This document shows, piece by piece, positions 18,772-26,936 of a stretch of 64,000 nucleotides of DNA. Each line of letters starts with the position of its first letter. The stretch's first letter is position 1. The notes beneath the pieces were generated by a model. It was not told the DNA's origin. It saw only the letters and a list, made by a program, of their open reading frames with translations, and made no database searches. Origin of the DNA: Mucilaginibacter mallensis (GTDB taxonomy: Bacteria > Bacteroidota > Bacteroidia > Sphingobacteriales > Sphingobacteriaceae). The stretch is from positions 1,798,001 to 1,862,000 of the forward strand of contig NZ_LT629740.1 of the NCBI RefSeq assembly GCF_900105165.1, written 5' to 3'. The translations under genes and the position numbers were made by a program.

Positions 18772-20103
18772 TTATAATTTACCGCTTATTTTTTCAAGAA
18801 TAGTGAGCCCTTCATCAATATGGCTCTTATTAATAATAAGTGCCGGCCTAAAGCGGATACTATTATTTCCACAGCCTAAATACATTACGTTATTATCCAT
18901 ACCTACGTTAATAAACTTATCGCGGGTGGTTTTATCCGGAAAGTCAAAAGCTGCCAACAGTCCTTTGCCGCGTACATTGGTTATGATGGAGTTGCGGCTT
19001 GCAATATCAAGCAGCTGGCTTTGTAAATATTCACCCATTTGCGCGGCGTTATCACACAGGTTATCCTCCTCAATAATATCCATAATTTTGGATGCGCGTA
19101 CCATATCAACCAAACTACCACCCCATGTTGAATTAATGCGCGATGATACATTGAAAACGTTATCCTCAATCTCATCCACTCTTCTGCTCGCCAGAATGCC
19201 ACAAACCTGCATTTTTTTGCCAAAGGCGATGATATCAGGTCTGGCTTTTTCGCCAAAATGCTCGTGGCACCAGAATTTGCCGGTTAAGCCAACACCGGTT
19301 TGTATTTCGTCATATATCAGCATGGCTTCATTTTCATCGGCCAATATGCGCAGTTTTTCCATAAACTCCTTGCGGGCATGGTTATCACCACCTTCTGATT
19401 GTACGGGCTCAACTATAATGGCGCAAATATCATCCTTATTATCCTCAAAGGCCTGTTTTATTTGGGCGATGGATAACTCTTCTCTCTTTAACAGATCTTC
19501 GTGATTTGTATCAGAATAAGGGAATTTAATATAGGGGAATGATACCCGCGGCCAATCGAATTTGGCAAACCATTTGGTTTTGTTGGGCTGGGTATTGGTT
19601 AAGCTTAATGTATACCCCGAGCGGCCATGAAAAGCATGCTCAAAGTGGATCACTTTAAATCCTTTTTCCTTGGTATAACCTTTCGCGAAGTTCTTCTGTA
19701 CCTTCCAGTCCATTGCCACCTTTAAGGCGTTCTCAATGGCCAGCGAACCCCCTGCAATAAAGAAAGCATGCGGCAGGTAATCAGGAATACCCACACGGTC
19801 GAAAGTGTCTACAAATTGCGCATATTGCGTGGTGTAGATATCGGAATTTGATGGGTTGGTCAGGGCCGCTAACATCAGGTTCTTTTTGAACTCCTCGTCG
19901 TTCACCATTTTAGGGTGATTATACCCTAGGGGCACAGAAGCGAAGCAGGTAAAAAAGTCGAGCAGGGTTCTTTTATACTTAGCATCGTAAATATAAACGC
20001 CCTTACTTTTTTCCATATCAAAAGTGAGGTCGAAGCCATCGGCCAGTACATGCTTTTGTAACGAAGCCCGTACATTTTCTGGTGAAACTAGGAGGTTATA
20101 CAT
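18772..20103 (-). CDS. lat: L-lysine 6-transaminase
   Basis: 443 residues, class III PLP aminotransferase. It transfers the epsilon-amino group of lysine to 2-oxoglutarate, giving allysine (piperideine-6-carboxylate). The start VSPENVRASLQKHVLADGFDL, the HEHFGEKARPDIIAFGKK block with the PLP lysine, and IVEPVQSEGGDNH match Lat rather than ornithine or acetylornithine transaminases. It is monocistronic, with a promoter at 20121-20149 and its own terminator. A saccharopine-type or other lysine-degradation partner is not in the window. Confidence 0.88.
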   Translation of the reverse strand: MYNLLVSPENVRASLQKHVLADGFDLTFDMEKSKGVYIYDAKYKRTLLDFFTCFASVPLGYNHPKMVNDEEFKKNLMLAALTNPSNSDIYTTQYAQFVDTFDRVGIPDYLPHAFFIAGGSLAIENALKVAMDWKVQKNFAKGYTKEKGFKVIHFEHAFHGRSGYTLSLTNTQPNKTKWFAKFDWPRVSFPYIKFPYSDTNHEDLLKREELSIAQIKQAFEDNKDDICAIIVEPVQSEGGDNHARKEFMEKLRILADENEAMLIYDEIQTGVGLTGKFWCHEHFGEKARPDIIAFGKKMQVCGILASRRVDEIEDNVFNVSSRINSTWGGSLVDMVRASKIMDIIEEDNLCDNAAQMGEYLQSQLLDIASRNSIITNVRGKGLLAAFDFPDKTTRDKFINVGMDNNVMYLGCGNNSIRFRPALIINKSHIDEGLTILEKISGKL

Positions 20104-20120
20104 ATCAATTGGTGTTTATA

Positions 20121-20149
20121 CAAATCTACTAAAAACCGCCCAAAAACAA
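20121..20149 (-). promoter_or_regulatory. promoter of lat
   Basis: On the minus strand TTG (20149-20147), an 18-nt spacer and TAGATTTG (20128-20121). The gap to the ATG is 17 nt. Confidence 0.5.
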
Positions 20150-20333
20150 TAATTTAGGCGGTTTTTGAACCGAATTGCAAAAAAGTAACTTTAAATTAAC
20201 TAAAGTTGGTTTTTGTACCAAAAGCGAAATTGGTCGGGATGATTTGATGTGCATATTTCAAATGTGCAGATGTGCGGATGGCGGAATTTCTTCGTAAAAA
20301 TCCCAAACCAAGGTGTTCGAAGATTTAGAAAAG

Positions 20334-20413
20334 GGTGTCATACTGAGCGGTAGTCGAAGTATGCGGACAAAGGCCTCTGCGCTCACCCTTCGACTATCGC
20401 TCAGGGTGACACC
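20334..20413. repeat. GTCAT-type palindromic element (TCATACTGAGCG subfamily)
   Basis: 80-bp palindrome. The arms GGTGTCATACTGAGCGGTAG and the complement of the right end match at 23 of 26 positions, with an unpaired centre containing AAAGGCCTCTGCGCT. It is almost identical to 24413-24494, and its arms match the ends of the GIY-YIG cassette at 49388-49800. Confidence 0.85.
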
Positions 20414-20450
20414 TATACGCGATAAGTTCACCGCTATTTGTAAAGGAAAG

Positions 20451-21338
20451 TTAAAATTTCTCTTTCATCCCTAGTAACCCCATCAATCCACCTGTATGTA
20501 TTGCCAAAATCTTACTCCCCGGTTTAAAGTAATTCTTAGCAGCCAGGTCATACAAGGCATACAGCATCTTACCCGTATAAACAGGTTCGATCAATATCCC
20601 TGTATCAGCCACGAAAGTTTTAATAAAATTGATTAGCTCGGTATTAGTTTTGGCATAGCCTTCGAAGTGATAATCAGTATGTAATTGATAATCTGCTGGG
20701 GTAATTAGGAATCTGTCGATCTCATCCTTAATAAAACCGCCATTTTTAAACACAGGTATGGCATGAAATTCAGTATTCAACTGATGCTTTTGCAAGCCGT
20801 TGATAATGCCCGCTGCGGTTGTACCTGTTCCGCAAGCGCAAAAGATATGATCGTAAATTTCGGTAAGTTCATCAACCAGTTCGGCGCAGCCATTGGCGCC
20901 TTCGGCTGATGCGCCGCCTTCATCTATGAATATTGCTTCGTCATCATCGGCAAAATATTTATTAAACAGGGAAGGTTTATCACGGTAGCTTTCCCGCTCA
21001 ACAAAAATTAATTGCATGCCATGCAGCTTGCATAAAAACAAGGTGTCGTTTTCAACTTCTTCGCCGCGCACAATGCCTGTCGCTTTAAAACCAAATTTTG
21101 CAGCAGCTGCCGCTGTTGCCAGTAAATGATTTGAGTAGGCCCCGCCAAAGGTTACCAGGTGGGTTTTATTTTGGTCGGATGCTTTTTTGAGGATATATTT
21201 TAGCTTGCGCCATTTATTGCCTGAAATCAGGGGGTGGATGAGATCATCACGCTTAATAAAAACCTTTAGATCTTGTTTGTCAAACAATTCATTTTTTAGC
21301 TGATGAACGGGACTGAAAATTTCAAGTTCAATATTCAT
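20451..21338 (-). CDS. 1-aminocyclopropane-1-carboxylate deaminase / D-cysteine desulfhydrase family
   Basis: 295 residues, fold-type II PLP enzyme. The PLP lysine is Lys 42 in SGNKWRKLKY, followed by TFGGAYSNHLLATA and the phosphate-binding CGTGTTAAG loop. Family members open the ACC ring to 2-oxobutyrate and ammonia or cleave D-cysteine. Without the residues that distinguish true ACC deaminases I cannot choose; D-cysteine desulfhydrase-like activity is common in Bacteroidota. Divergent from the rluD-like gene, 64 nt apart. Confidence 0.82.
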   Translation of the reverse strand: MNIELEIFSPVHQLKNELFDKQDLKVFIKRDDLIHPLISGNKWRKLKYILKKASDQNKTHLVTFGGAYSNHLLATAAAAAKFGFKATGIVRGEEVENDTLFLCKLHGMQLIFVERESYRDKPSLFNKYFADDDEAIFIDEGGASAEGANGCAELVDELTEIYDHIFCACGTGTTAAGIINGLQKHQLNTEFHAIPVFKNGGFIKDEIDRFLITPADYQLHTDYHFEGYAKTNTELINFIKTFVADTGILIEPVYTGKMLYALYDLAAKNYFKPGSKILAIHTGGLMGLLGMKEKF

Positions 21339-21389
21339 TAAAAACTTTTGTATGTGGGCATCGGGAAAGTAAAGTTACGGTAAAACGTT

Positions 21390-21397
21390 TACTTTTG
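21390..21397 (+). promoter_or_regulatory. -7 box of the rluD-like gene, adjacent to ATG
   Basis: TACTTTTG ends 5 nt before the ATG at 21403, predicting a leaderless transcript. Confidence 0.5.
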
Positions 21398-21402
21398 CGC
21401 CA

Positions 21403-22434
21403 ATGATTGATGACGCGGAAATAAACGAGCAGGACGAACAGGACCTATACGAGCACCTACGCATAGTGGTTGATAAGGGCCAGTCGTTGCTGCGTATTGA
21501 TAAGTTCCTGATGCACAGGGTAGAGAATGCCTCCCGCAACCGCATACAGAACGCTATTGAGCTGGGTAATGTGCTAGTGAATGATAAGGCTATTAAATCG
21601 AGCTATAAAGTTAAACCACTGGATGTGATATCGGTAGTGCTACCACACCCGCCGCGCGATACAGAAGTTTACCCGGAAGATCTGCCCCTGAATATAACTT
21701 ATGAGGATGATGATCTGCTGGTGGTAAACAAAGCTGCCGGTATGGTGGTACATCCGGGTTATAATAATTATACAGGCACTTTGGTAAACGCGCTGGTGTT
21801 TCATTTTCAGCAATTACCAACCCTGCCGGGTAATGAAGGCAGGCCAGGATTAGTACACCGTATTGATAAAGATACATCAGGCCTGTTGCTCATTAGTAAA
21901 AATGAACGCGCCATGACCTGGCTCGCCCGCCAGTTTTATGAGCATACTATCACCCGCAAATATTTAGCCCTGGTTTGGGGCGACTTGGAGCAGGACGGAA
22001 CCGTTACCGGCTATATAGGCCGCAGCGTTGCCGATAGGAGGGTAATGTCGATATATGATGATCCAGAGAAAGGAAAATGGTCTGTAACGCATTATAAAGT
22101 GCTTGAACGCCTTAATTATGTTACGCTGATAGAATGCCAGTTGGAAACCGGCCGTACACACCAGATACGTGCGCATATGAAGTATATTGGTCACCCTTTG
22201 TTTAGCGATGCTACCTATGGCGGTGATAAGATATTGAAAGGCACCGTATTCAGCAAATACAAACAATTTGTTGAGAATTGTTTTGAGATAATGCCCCGGC
22301 AGGCCCTGCATGCGCAAACCTTAGGCTTTGTGCACCCTACATTAAGAAAACGTATGTTTTTTGAAGCCCCGCTGCCACAGGACTTTGAAATGGTTTTACA
22401 AAAATGGCAGAAATATGCAACTGCACAGACATGA
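21403..22434 (+). CDS. RluA/RluD family rRNA pseudouridine synthase
   Basis: 343 residues. An N-terminal S4 RNA-binding domain (about residues 20-80, LRIDKFLMHRVENASRNRIQNAI) precedes the RluA-type catalytic domain with HRIDKDTSGLLL, whose Asp attacks the target uridine, and the GRTHQIRAHM motif. The S4 domain and length favour an RluD-like enzyme acting on 23S rRNA helix 69, but RluC cannot be excluded, so no symbol is given. An acidic N-terminal stretch (DDAEINEQDEQDLYEH) precedes the S4 domain. Confidence 0.9.
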   Translation: MIDDAEINEQDEQDLYEHLRIVVDKGQSLLRIDKFLMHRVENASRNRIQNAIELGNVLVNDKAIKSSYKVKPLDVISVVLPHPPRDTEVYPEDLPLNITYEDDDLLVVNKAAGMVVHPGYNNYTGTLVNALVFHFQQLPTLPGNEGRPGLVHRIDKDTSGLLLISKNERAMTWLARQFYEHTITRKYLALVWGDLEQDGTVTGYIGRSVADRRVMSIYDDPEKGKWSVTHYKVLERLNYVTLIECQLETGRTHQIRAHMKYIGHPLFSDATYGGDKILKGTVFSKYKQFVENCFEIMPRQALHAQTLGFVHPTLRKRMFFEAPLPQDFEMVLQKWQKYATAQT

Positions 22435-22440
22435 GACATT

Positions 22441-22537
22441 AGATTTGAGATAGAAAATATCTCCCGGCCAATTAATCGATTCTGACATTAGGCAGAACTT
22501 TAAACAACTACTTTTGTTCTCAAATCTCATATCTGAA
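22441..22537. repeat. AGATTTGAGATA inverted repeat with promoter inside
   Basis: Left ATTAGATTTGAGATA and right CTCAAATCTCATATCT are complementary arms flanking about 60 nt. The downstream aminotransferase gene starts directly at its right edge and its -7 box lies inside. Confidence 0.55.
22509..22516 (+). promoter_or_regulatory. -7 box of the class IV aminotransferase gene
   Basis: TACTTTTG, 22 nt before the ATG at 22539. Confidence 0.4.
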
Positions 22538-22538
22538 G

Positions 22539-23369
22539 ATGACATTTATAAATTTTAACGGGGAAATAGTACCTGCAGATACCAAATTATTAAGCGTAGC
22601 CAACCGGGGATTCCGGTATGGGGATGGTTTGTTTGAGAGCATGCGCCTGATGAAGGGGCAGCTCAAATTTGCCGACCTGCATGCAGATCGTTTGCAGCGC
22701 GGAATGAAAGCGCTTAAGATTGATGGTTACTCGCAAATGGATGCCTGGTTTTTGAAGGAACTGGCTGAAGAACTGGCTTTAAGAAACAAAGCCAAACATG
22801 CCCGCCTGCGTTTAACCGTTTTTCGCGATGCTGAGGGTTTATATATGCCTACCCAAAACAGGATGGGTTATTGTCTTGAACTAACACCCGTTGAGGAGCC
22901 CCGCTATTTTTTGAATAGCAAAGGTTTAATCATGGATATTTTTACCGATCTGCCCAAGCCATCTAATTATTTATCGAACATAAAAACCTGTAATTCGCTT
23001 ACCTATGTAATGGCAGGTATTTTTAAAGCCCAGAATAAGCTGGACGAGGTTTTTTTACTAAATCAGAATGGATTTTTGTGCGAGGCAGGTAGCTCCAACG
23101 TATTTGTGTGGTATCAAAACCATTTATATACCCCTGCATTAAGCGAGGGCTGTGTTGAAGGGATAATGCGGCAGGTAATTATTAAAATCGCTCTTGAAAA
23201 TAATATAGGAGTAACTGAAGCACAAATTAACCCCGATATATTATACGAGGCCGATGAAGTGTTTTTAACCAATGCTACCCGTGGTGTACAATGCGTAATG
23301 GGGTATGGTGTAAAGCGCTATTTTAATAAGGTAAGTAAGATGCTGGTTGATGAATTAAATAAGCTGTAG
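22539..23369 (+). CDS. class IV aminotransferase (aminodeoxychorismate lyase-like)
   Basis: 276 residues, fold-type IV PLP enzyme. FRYGDGLFESMRL near the N terminus, the PLP lysine in YLSNIKTCNSL and the CEAGSSNVFV loop are characteristic. The family includes PabC (ADC lyase), branched-chain and D-amino acid aminotransferases. PabC is attractive because pabB is in the window without an adjacent pabC, but this is inference only; the length fits either PabC or DAAT. Confidence 0.8.
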   Translation: MTFINFNGEIVPADTKLLSVANRGFRYGDGLFESMRLMKGQLKFADLHADRLQRGMKALKIDGYSQMDAWFLKELAEELALRNKAKHARLRLTVFRDAEGLYMPTQNRMGYCLELTPVEEPRYFLNSKGLIMDIFTDLPKPSNYLSNIKTCNSLTYVMAGIFKAQNKLDEVFLLNQNGFLCEAGSSNVFVWYQNHLYTPALSEGCVEGIMRQVIIKIALENNIGVTEAQINPDILYEADEVFLTNATRGVQCVMGYGVKRYFNKVSKMLVDELNKL

Positions 23370-23382
23370 AATATATATTCTA

Positions 23383-23483
23383 ATTGTCATCTCGAACGCT
23401 AGTGAGAGATCTTCTGCGAAAATAAATGGCGCTAATGCAAGGCCGCAGAAGGTTTCTCCTCGTACCTCGTTCGAAATGACAAT
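23383..23483. repeat. GTCAT-type palindromic element (TCATCTCGAACG subfamily)
   Basis: Ends ATTGTCATCTCGAACG and CGTTCGAAATGACAAT; inner arms GATCTTCTGCG and CGCAGAAGGTTTC. It lies between the convergent aminotransferase and DUF3050 genes. A sister copy is at 44295-44377. Confidence 0.8.
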
Positions 23484-23491
23484 GTTTGACA

Positions 23492-24286
23492 TTACTCAAC
23501 CACCACATGTGCTTTAATCGCATTCAAAATGCCATTCCAAAGGGCTATGCGGGCTTGCAGTGCTTCTTTAACTGCCACTAAAGCTTCATTCCATTTACGG
23601 TCATCCTCACCGCAAAGATCGGCCGTCATTTGATAGGCGAGGTTTGAGTGATGGTCGCCATCAACCTCAATATGCCTTTGCAGGTAGTATAATAATGTAT
23701 CAACTTTACCAGGCAACTGCTGACTGATCTCTTTTACTATGCTGATAAACATATCAGGTATCAGGTCCTCACGGCCAAAGGTGAATACTGCAGCCTGTAT
23801 ATGCGGCTTGTTAGTATCAATTACATCAAAAGTATGCTGAACAAAATTGCGGGCTGCTAAAGGTATATCAGCAACTATAAGGGCTTCGTCAATATTTTTA
23901 CCGTAGTTAAGCTCATTAAACAGGTCGTCAATGGCATTTGCCTGTATACCTGCCTGTTCCATCGCGTTTAAATAAAGCTCGAAATGACTAACACGGTTGC
24001 CATGTTCATCCATGTCGCTTTCTTCGCCGGTAACAATTTCGTTGATCAGGTAACGGGTATTGGCATTACCAACAGGCATCCAGGGCAGGGTAGTGCAGGT
24101 GAGTTTTTGCTGCAAGGCTTTTAACAGCGACATAAAATCCCACACCGCAAAAACATGATGTTCCATAAAAACGCTTAATTCAGCAAGTGAATTAATGTGT
24201 TTATATAATCTGTGGTCAATCAATTGTTTGCGAAGGGGCTCGATTTCTGCCTTTAACTGTTCTATCCTATGGGTATAATTTGCCAT
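23492..24286 (-). CDS. DUF3050 protein (heme-oxygenase-like fold)
   Basis: 264 residues from the chosen start. [37 protein letters not shown] and the late [13 protein letters not shown] form the DUF3050 pattern. The spaced His/Glu/Asp residues resemble those of heme-oxygenase-like diiron or TenA-type proteins (inference). The frame is open 60 codons further upstream to 24466, but that extension runs through intergenic palindromes, and a TATTTTTG box lies at 24308-24315, so I place the start at ATG 24286. Confidence 0.75.
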   Translation of the reverse strand: MANYTHRIEQLKAEIEPLRKQLIDHRLYKHINSLAELSVFMEHHVFAVWDFMSLLKALQQKLTCTTLPWMPVGNANTRYLINEIVTGEESDMDEHGNRVSHFELYLNAMEQAGIQANAIDDLFNELNYGKNIDEALIVADIPLAARNFVQHTFDVIDTNKPHIQAAVFTFGREDLIPDMFISIVKEISQQLPGKVDTLLYYLQRHIEVDGDHHSNLAYQMTADLCGEDDRKWNEALVAVKEALQARIALWNGILNAIKAHVVVE

Positions 24287-24307
24287 GCCGTAATTTAAAA
24301 ATCGTTC

Positions 24308-24315
24308 CAAAAATA
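24308..24315 (-). promoter_or_regulatory. -7 box of the DUF3050 gene
   Basis: TATTTTTG on the minus strand, 21 nt before the ATG at 24286; it supports the shorter start. Confidence 0.45.
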
Positions 24316-24412
24316 ACGAGATAAAGCAGAAGTTAGTACACGCGGCGTTATTTTGACTTTGGGTTGATACATAAACCCTTGTCATACCGAACGATATCTG
24401 GAAGATTAAAAA

Positions 24413-24494
24413 GGATGTCATACTGAGCGGTAGTCGAAGTATGCGGGCAAAGGCCTCTGCGCTCACCCTTCGACTACCGCTCAGGGTGACATCC
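24413..24494. repeat. GTCAT-type palindromic element (TCATACTGAGCG subfamily)
   Basis: Nearly identical over about 70 bp to 20334-20413. The outermost bases differ but remain paired: GGAT...ATCC here against GGTG...CACC there. Confidence 0.85.
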
Positions 24495-24526
24495 CTGCCC
24501 GATATTCGTGAGTCGGATATATCCCT

Positions 24527-24617
24527 TTGTCATCCTGAACGTTAGTGAAGGATCTTCTTCTTTAGCAAGGCGAATATGCAAATCGTAGAAGATTTCTCCC
24601 TCCGGTCGAAATGACAA
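24527..24617. repeat. GTCAT-type palindromic element (TCATCCTGAACG / GGTCGAAATGAC ends)
   Basis: Left end TTGTCATCCTGAACGTTAG, right end CTCCGGTCGAAATGACAA; inner arms GATCTTCTTC and GAAGATTTC. The two ends come from different subfamilies, so it may be a recombinant or decayed copy. Confidence 0.7.
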
Positions 24618-24630
24618 TGAGGAATATTAA

Positions 24631-25548
24631 TTACAGCTTAACACCCCGTAAAAACTCTTCAATACCCATACGCTTTTTACCTTCAAGTTGCACATCAACA
24701 AGGTTTAATAAACCATCAGCTGTTGCAAATGATAGATACGTTTTATTGTCGGTTACAAAATGGCCGGGTTGTATATCAGGCTTGGTTTCCTGTTTTTCAA
24801 CTTTATAAACTTTAAGTATTTTGCCATTGAGTAAGGTGTAGGCAGTAGGGATGGGGCTTAAGCCCCGGATGAGGTTATAAACTTTGTCAGTAGGCTGATT
24901 CCAGTCAATAAGGCAATTTTCCTTAAATATTTTGGGGGCGTGCTTTAGTTCTTCATTTTCAACCAGCTGACTTTGCGGGTATTCGCTGTACCTGCCGCTT
25001 TCAATGCCTTTAACAGTTTTTACCAGCAGGCCTGCACCTTTATTCATGAGGCGGTCATGCAGTTCGCCGGCAGTTTCATTACCGGTCAGGGTTATTTTTT
25101 CAGTAAATAATAAGTTACCGGTATCAATATCATGTTTTAAAAAGAAGGTGGTAACGCCGCTTTCCTTTTCGCCATTTATCAGCACCCAGTTTATTGGTGC
25201 CGCGCCGCGATATTGGGGTAGTAATGATGCATGTAAGTTTACAGTTCCTCGTATCGGCATAGTCCAAACAATATCGGGCAGCATCCTGAAAGCTACTACA
25301 ACAAATAGGTCGGCCCCTAATGCCTGCAGTTCATCCAAAAAAGCCTGGTCCTTTAATTTTTCAGGCTGAAGTACCTTTAAATCATTTGCAACTGCATATT
25401 CTTTTACAGCACTTTGGCTTATCTTTTGCCCGCGACCAGCAGGTTTATCAGGGGCTGTAATAACGCCCACTATATCACAGCCAGATTTAATTAAAGCATC
25501 AAGTGATGTTACAGCGAACGCGGGAGTACCCATAAATACAATTCTCAT
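24631..25548 (-). CDS. fmt: methionyl-tRNA formyltransferase
   Basis: 305 residues. It formylates initiator Met-tRNA using 10-formyl-THF. The N-terminal GTPAFAV opening, the catalytic block NLHASLLPQYRGAAPINW (Asn, His) with HDIDTGNLL (Asp), and the C-terminal OB-like domain are present; length is standard. The start is the ATG at 25548, the only one giving the family's N-terminal beta strand. Confidence 0.96.
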   Translation of the reverse strand: MRIVFMGTPAFAVTSLDALIKSGCDIVGVITAPDKPAGRGQKISQSAVKEYAVANDLKVLQPEKLKDQAFLDELQALGADLFVVVAFRMLPDIVWTMPIRGTVNLHASLLPQYRGAAPINWVLINGEKESGVTTFFLKHDIDTGNLLFTEKITLTGNETAGELHDRLMNKGAGLLVKTVKGIESGRYSEYPQSQLVENEELKHAPKIFKENCLIDWNQPTDKVYNLIRGLSPIPTAYTLLNGKILKVYKVEKQETKPDIQPGHFVTDNKTYLSFATADGLLNLVDVQLEGKKRMGIEEFLRGVKL

Positions 25549-25599
25549 GGTAAGGTTTTTCGTGGTATTAAGTGATGTATTCAGTAAAAAAAGTCAGTC

Positions 25600-25642
25600 A
25601 CAAATGTTTGTAAACAGTACGTAACAATTTACAAACATTTGT
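25600..25642 (-). terminator. inverted repeat / terminator after the NamZ-like gene
   Basis: Perfect 15-nt arms (25600-25614 and 25628-25642, ACAAATGTTTGTAAA and complement) with a 13-nt loop, beginning at the base next to the stop codon. A run of seven T follows 7 nt later on the minus strand. Each arm is itself nearly palindromic (ACAAATGTTTGT), so a protein-binding site is an alternative. Confidence 0.6.
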
Positions 25643-26872
25643 TTAATTGTACAACAAATATTTGCGGCGCATATTTTTGTATTTGCTTAGCGCCGGCTCC
25701 CAGCTATAGCGGATCTGTTGTTCTGTTTTGCCGGCCTCAATTTGTTTTCTCAGTTCATCGCCCCCGGCAAGTTTTGCAAAATACGCATTAAAAAAATGCT
25801 GTTTATCAGGGAACGCCTTATATAATTCAATTAACCAGCTTAAATTTAGCCTGCCGGTAGTTTTTATGATGTTGGTATTATAATTCTTCAGGTCGATGCC
25901 GTAACAAGCCTGGTTTTTTTGCGGCGGATCTTCGCTCATGCCCGGTATGCTAACCGGCGTAAAATTATACGAATATTTATCCTTTAAAGCCGGGTGCCCA
26001 ACCTCCTGAAAAGGCGTATAGGTTCCCCTGCCCAAACTAAGTGTTGTTCCCTCAAACAAACACAAGCCCGGGTAAAGCAAAACAGATTGCTGCGAATTTA
26101 AATTAGGGGATGGCCATACCGGTAAAGTATAACTTGAACTATGCGAATACCCTGCAACCTTAATGATCTTCAACTTGCATTGCACGTGATTTTTTAACCA
26201 GCCTTCGCCGTTTATCATTTGAGCGTATTCGGCAATGGTCATGCCATGTACTATGGGCACAGAGTGCATACCTACAAAGGAATGAAATGCGGTATCCAAT
26301 ATCGGGCCATCAACATAAAAGCCGTTGGGATTAGGCCTGTCGAGTATCATTAGCTCCACATTTTTCTCGGCGCAGGCCTCCATTACATAATGCAGGGTTG
26401 ATATATAAGTATAATAACGTGCGCCAACATCCTGTATATCAAATATCACAAGGTCAAGGCCTTTTAAATCCTGCGGGGTGGGTTTATAATGTTTATTGCC
26501 GTATAGCGAAACTACCGGCAGACCGGTTTTAGGATCGGTACTGTCATTTACAGTAGCGCCATTGCTGGCATTTCCCCTGAAGCCATGTTCAGGGCCGAAG
26601 ATCTTTTTTATGCTGATGCCAAGATTAAGCAGGCTATCCACACTCGGTGTCAGTTTATCGCCAATTACTGAAGTTTGGTTAACCACCATGCCTATATTCT
26701 TACCCTTGAGGTAATTAACATAAAGCTGGGTTTGGTCGGCCCCCGGGATAATTTTTTCAGTTTTTGTGTGCGACGCTTTATGACGGGCAGCAGGCACGTT
26801 TTGCGCGGCAACAGTATATGATATTAAACAGGCTATTATAGTGATCGAATGAATATTTTTCCTCATCATCAT
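25643..26872 (-). CDS. exo-beta-N-acetylmuramidase NamZ-like (DUF1343) exported protein
   Basis: 409 residues with a signal peptide (about residues 1-23, ending TVAAQ). The DUF1343 core shows FGPEHGFRG, VFDIQDVGARYYTY and DRPNPNG, the motifs of NamZ, which removes N-acetylmuramic acid from the non-reducing end of peptidoglycan fragments (characterised in Bacillus and Tannerella). The location is presumably periplasmic, for cell-wall recycling. No murQ or muropeptide transporter is nearby. Confidence 0.85.
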   Translation of the reverse strand: MMMRKNIHSITIIACLISYTVAAQNVPAARHKASHTKTEKIIPGADQTQLYVNYLKGKNIGMVVNQTSVIGDKLTPSVDSLLNLGISIKKIFGPEHGFRGNASNGATVNDSTDPKTGLPVVSLYGNKHYKPTPQDLKGLDLVIFDIQDVGARYYTYISTLHYVMEACAEKNVELMILDRPNPNGFYVDGPILDTAFHSFVGMHSVPIVHGMTIAEYAQMINGEGWLKNHVQCKLKIIKVAGYSHSSSYTLPVWPSPNLNSQQSVLLYPGLCLFEGTTLSLGRGTYTPFQEVGHPALKDKYSYNFTPVSIPGMSEDPPQKNQACYGIDLKNYNTNIIKTTGRLNLSWLIELYKAFPDKQHFFNAYFAKLAGGDELRKQIEAGKTEQQIRYSWEPALSKYKNMRRKYLLYN

Positions 26873-26936
26873 AAATTAGGCGTCATTTTTAACAGCAAAA
26901 CTGCATATTTGCGAAGGTACAAAAAACATCTCTGCA

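Larger units (their letters stand above)
20104..20450. other. intergenic region with lat promoter and palindromic element
   Basis: 347 nt between lat (start) and the ACC-deaminase-like gene (stop). It holds the lat promoter, a short CAAATGTGCAGATGTGCGG repeat related to the one at 29071-29224, and the GTCAT-type palindrome at 20334-20413. No gene is seen. Confidence 0.6.
24287..24630. other. intergenic region crowded with palindromes
   Basis: 344 nt between DUF3050 (start) and fmt (stop). In order: the -7 box of DUF3050 (24308-24315), a half element at 24381-24405 (GTCATACCGAACGATATCTGG), the element at 24413-24494 and the element at 24527-24617. No gene is seen. Confidence 0.65.

Noticed and set aside
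18803..19504. Long open frame (233 codons) antisense to lat
   Set aside because: Ser/Leu-rich shadow of the transaminase codons with no start signal, motif or codon bias of its own.
24287..24466. 60-codon N-terminal extension of the DUF3050 protein
   Set aside because: It is read from intergenic palindromes and lies upstream of the predicted -7 box.
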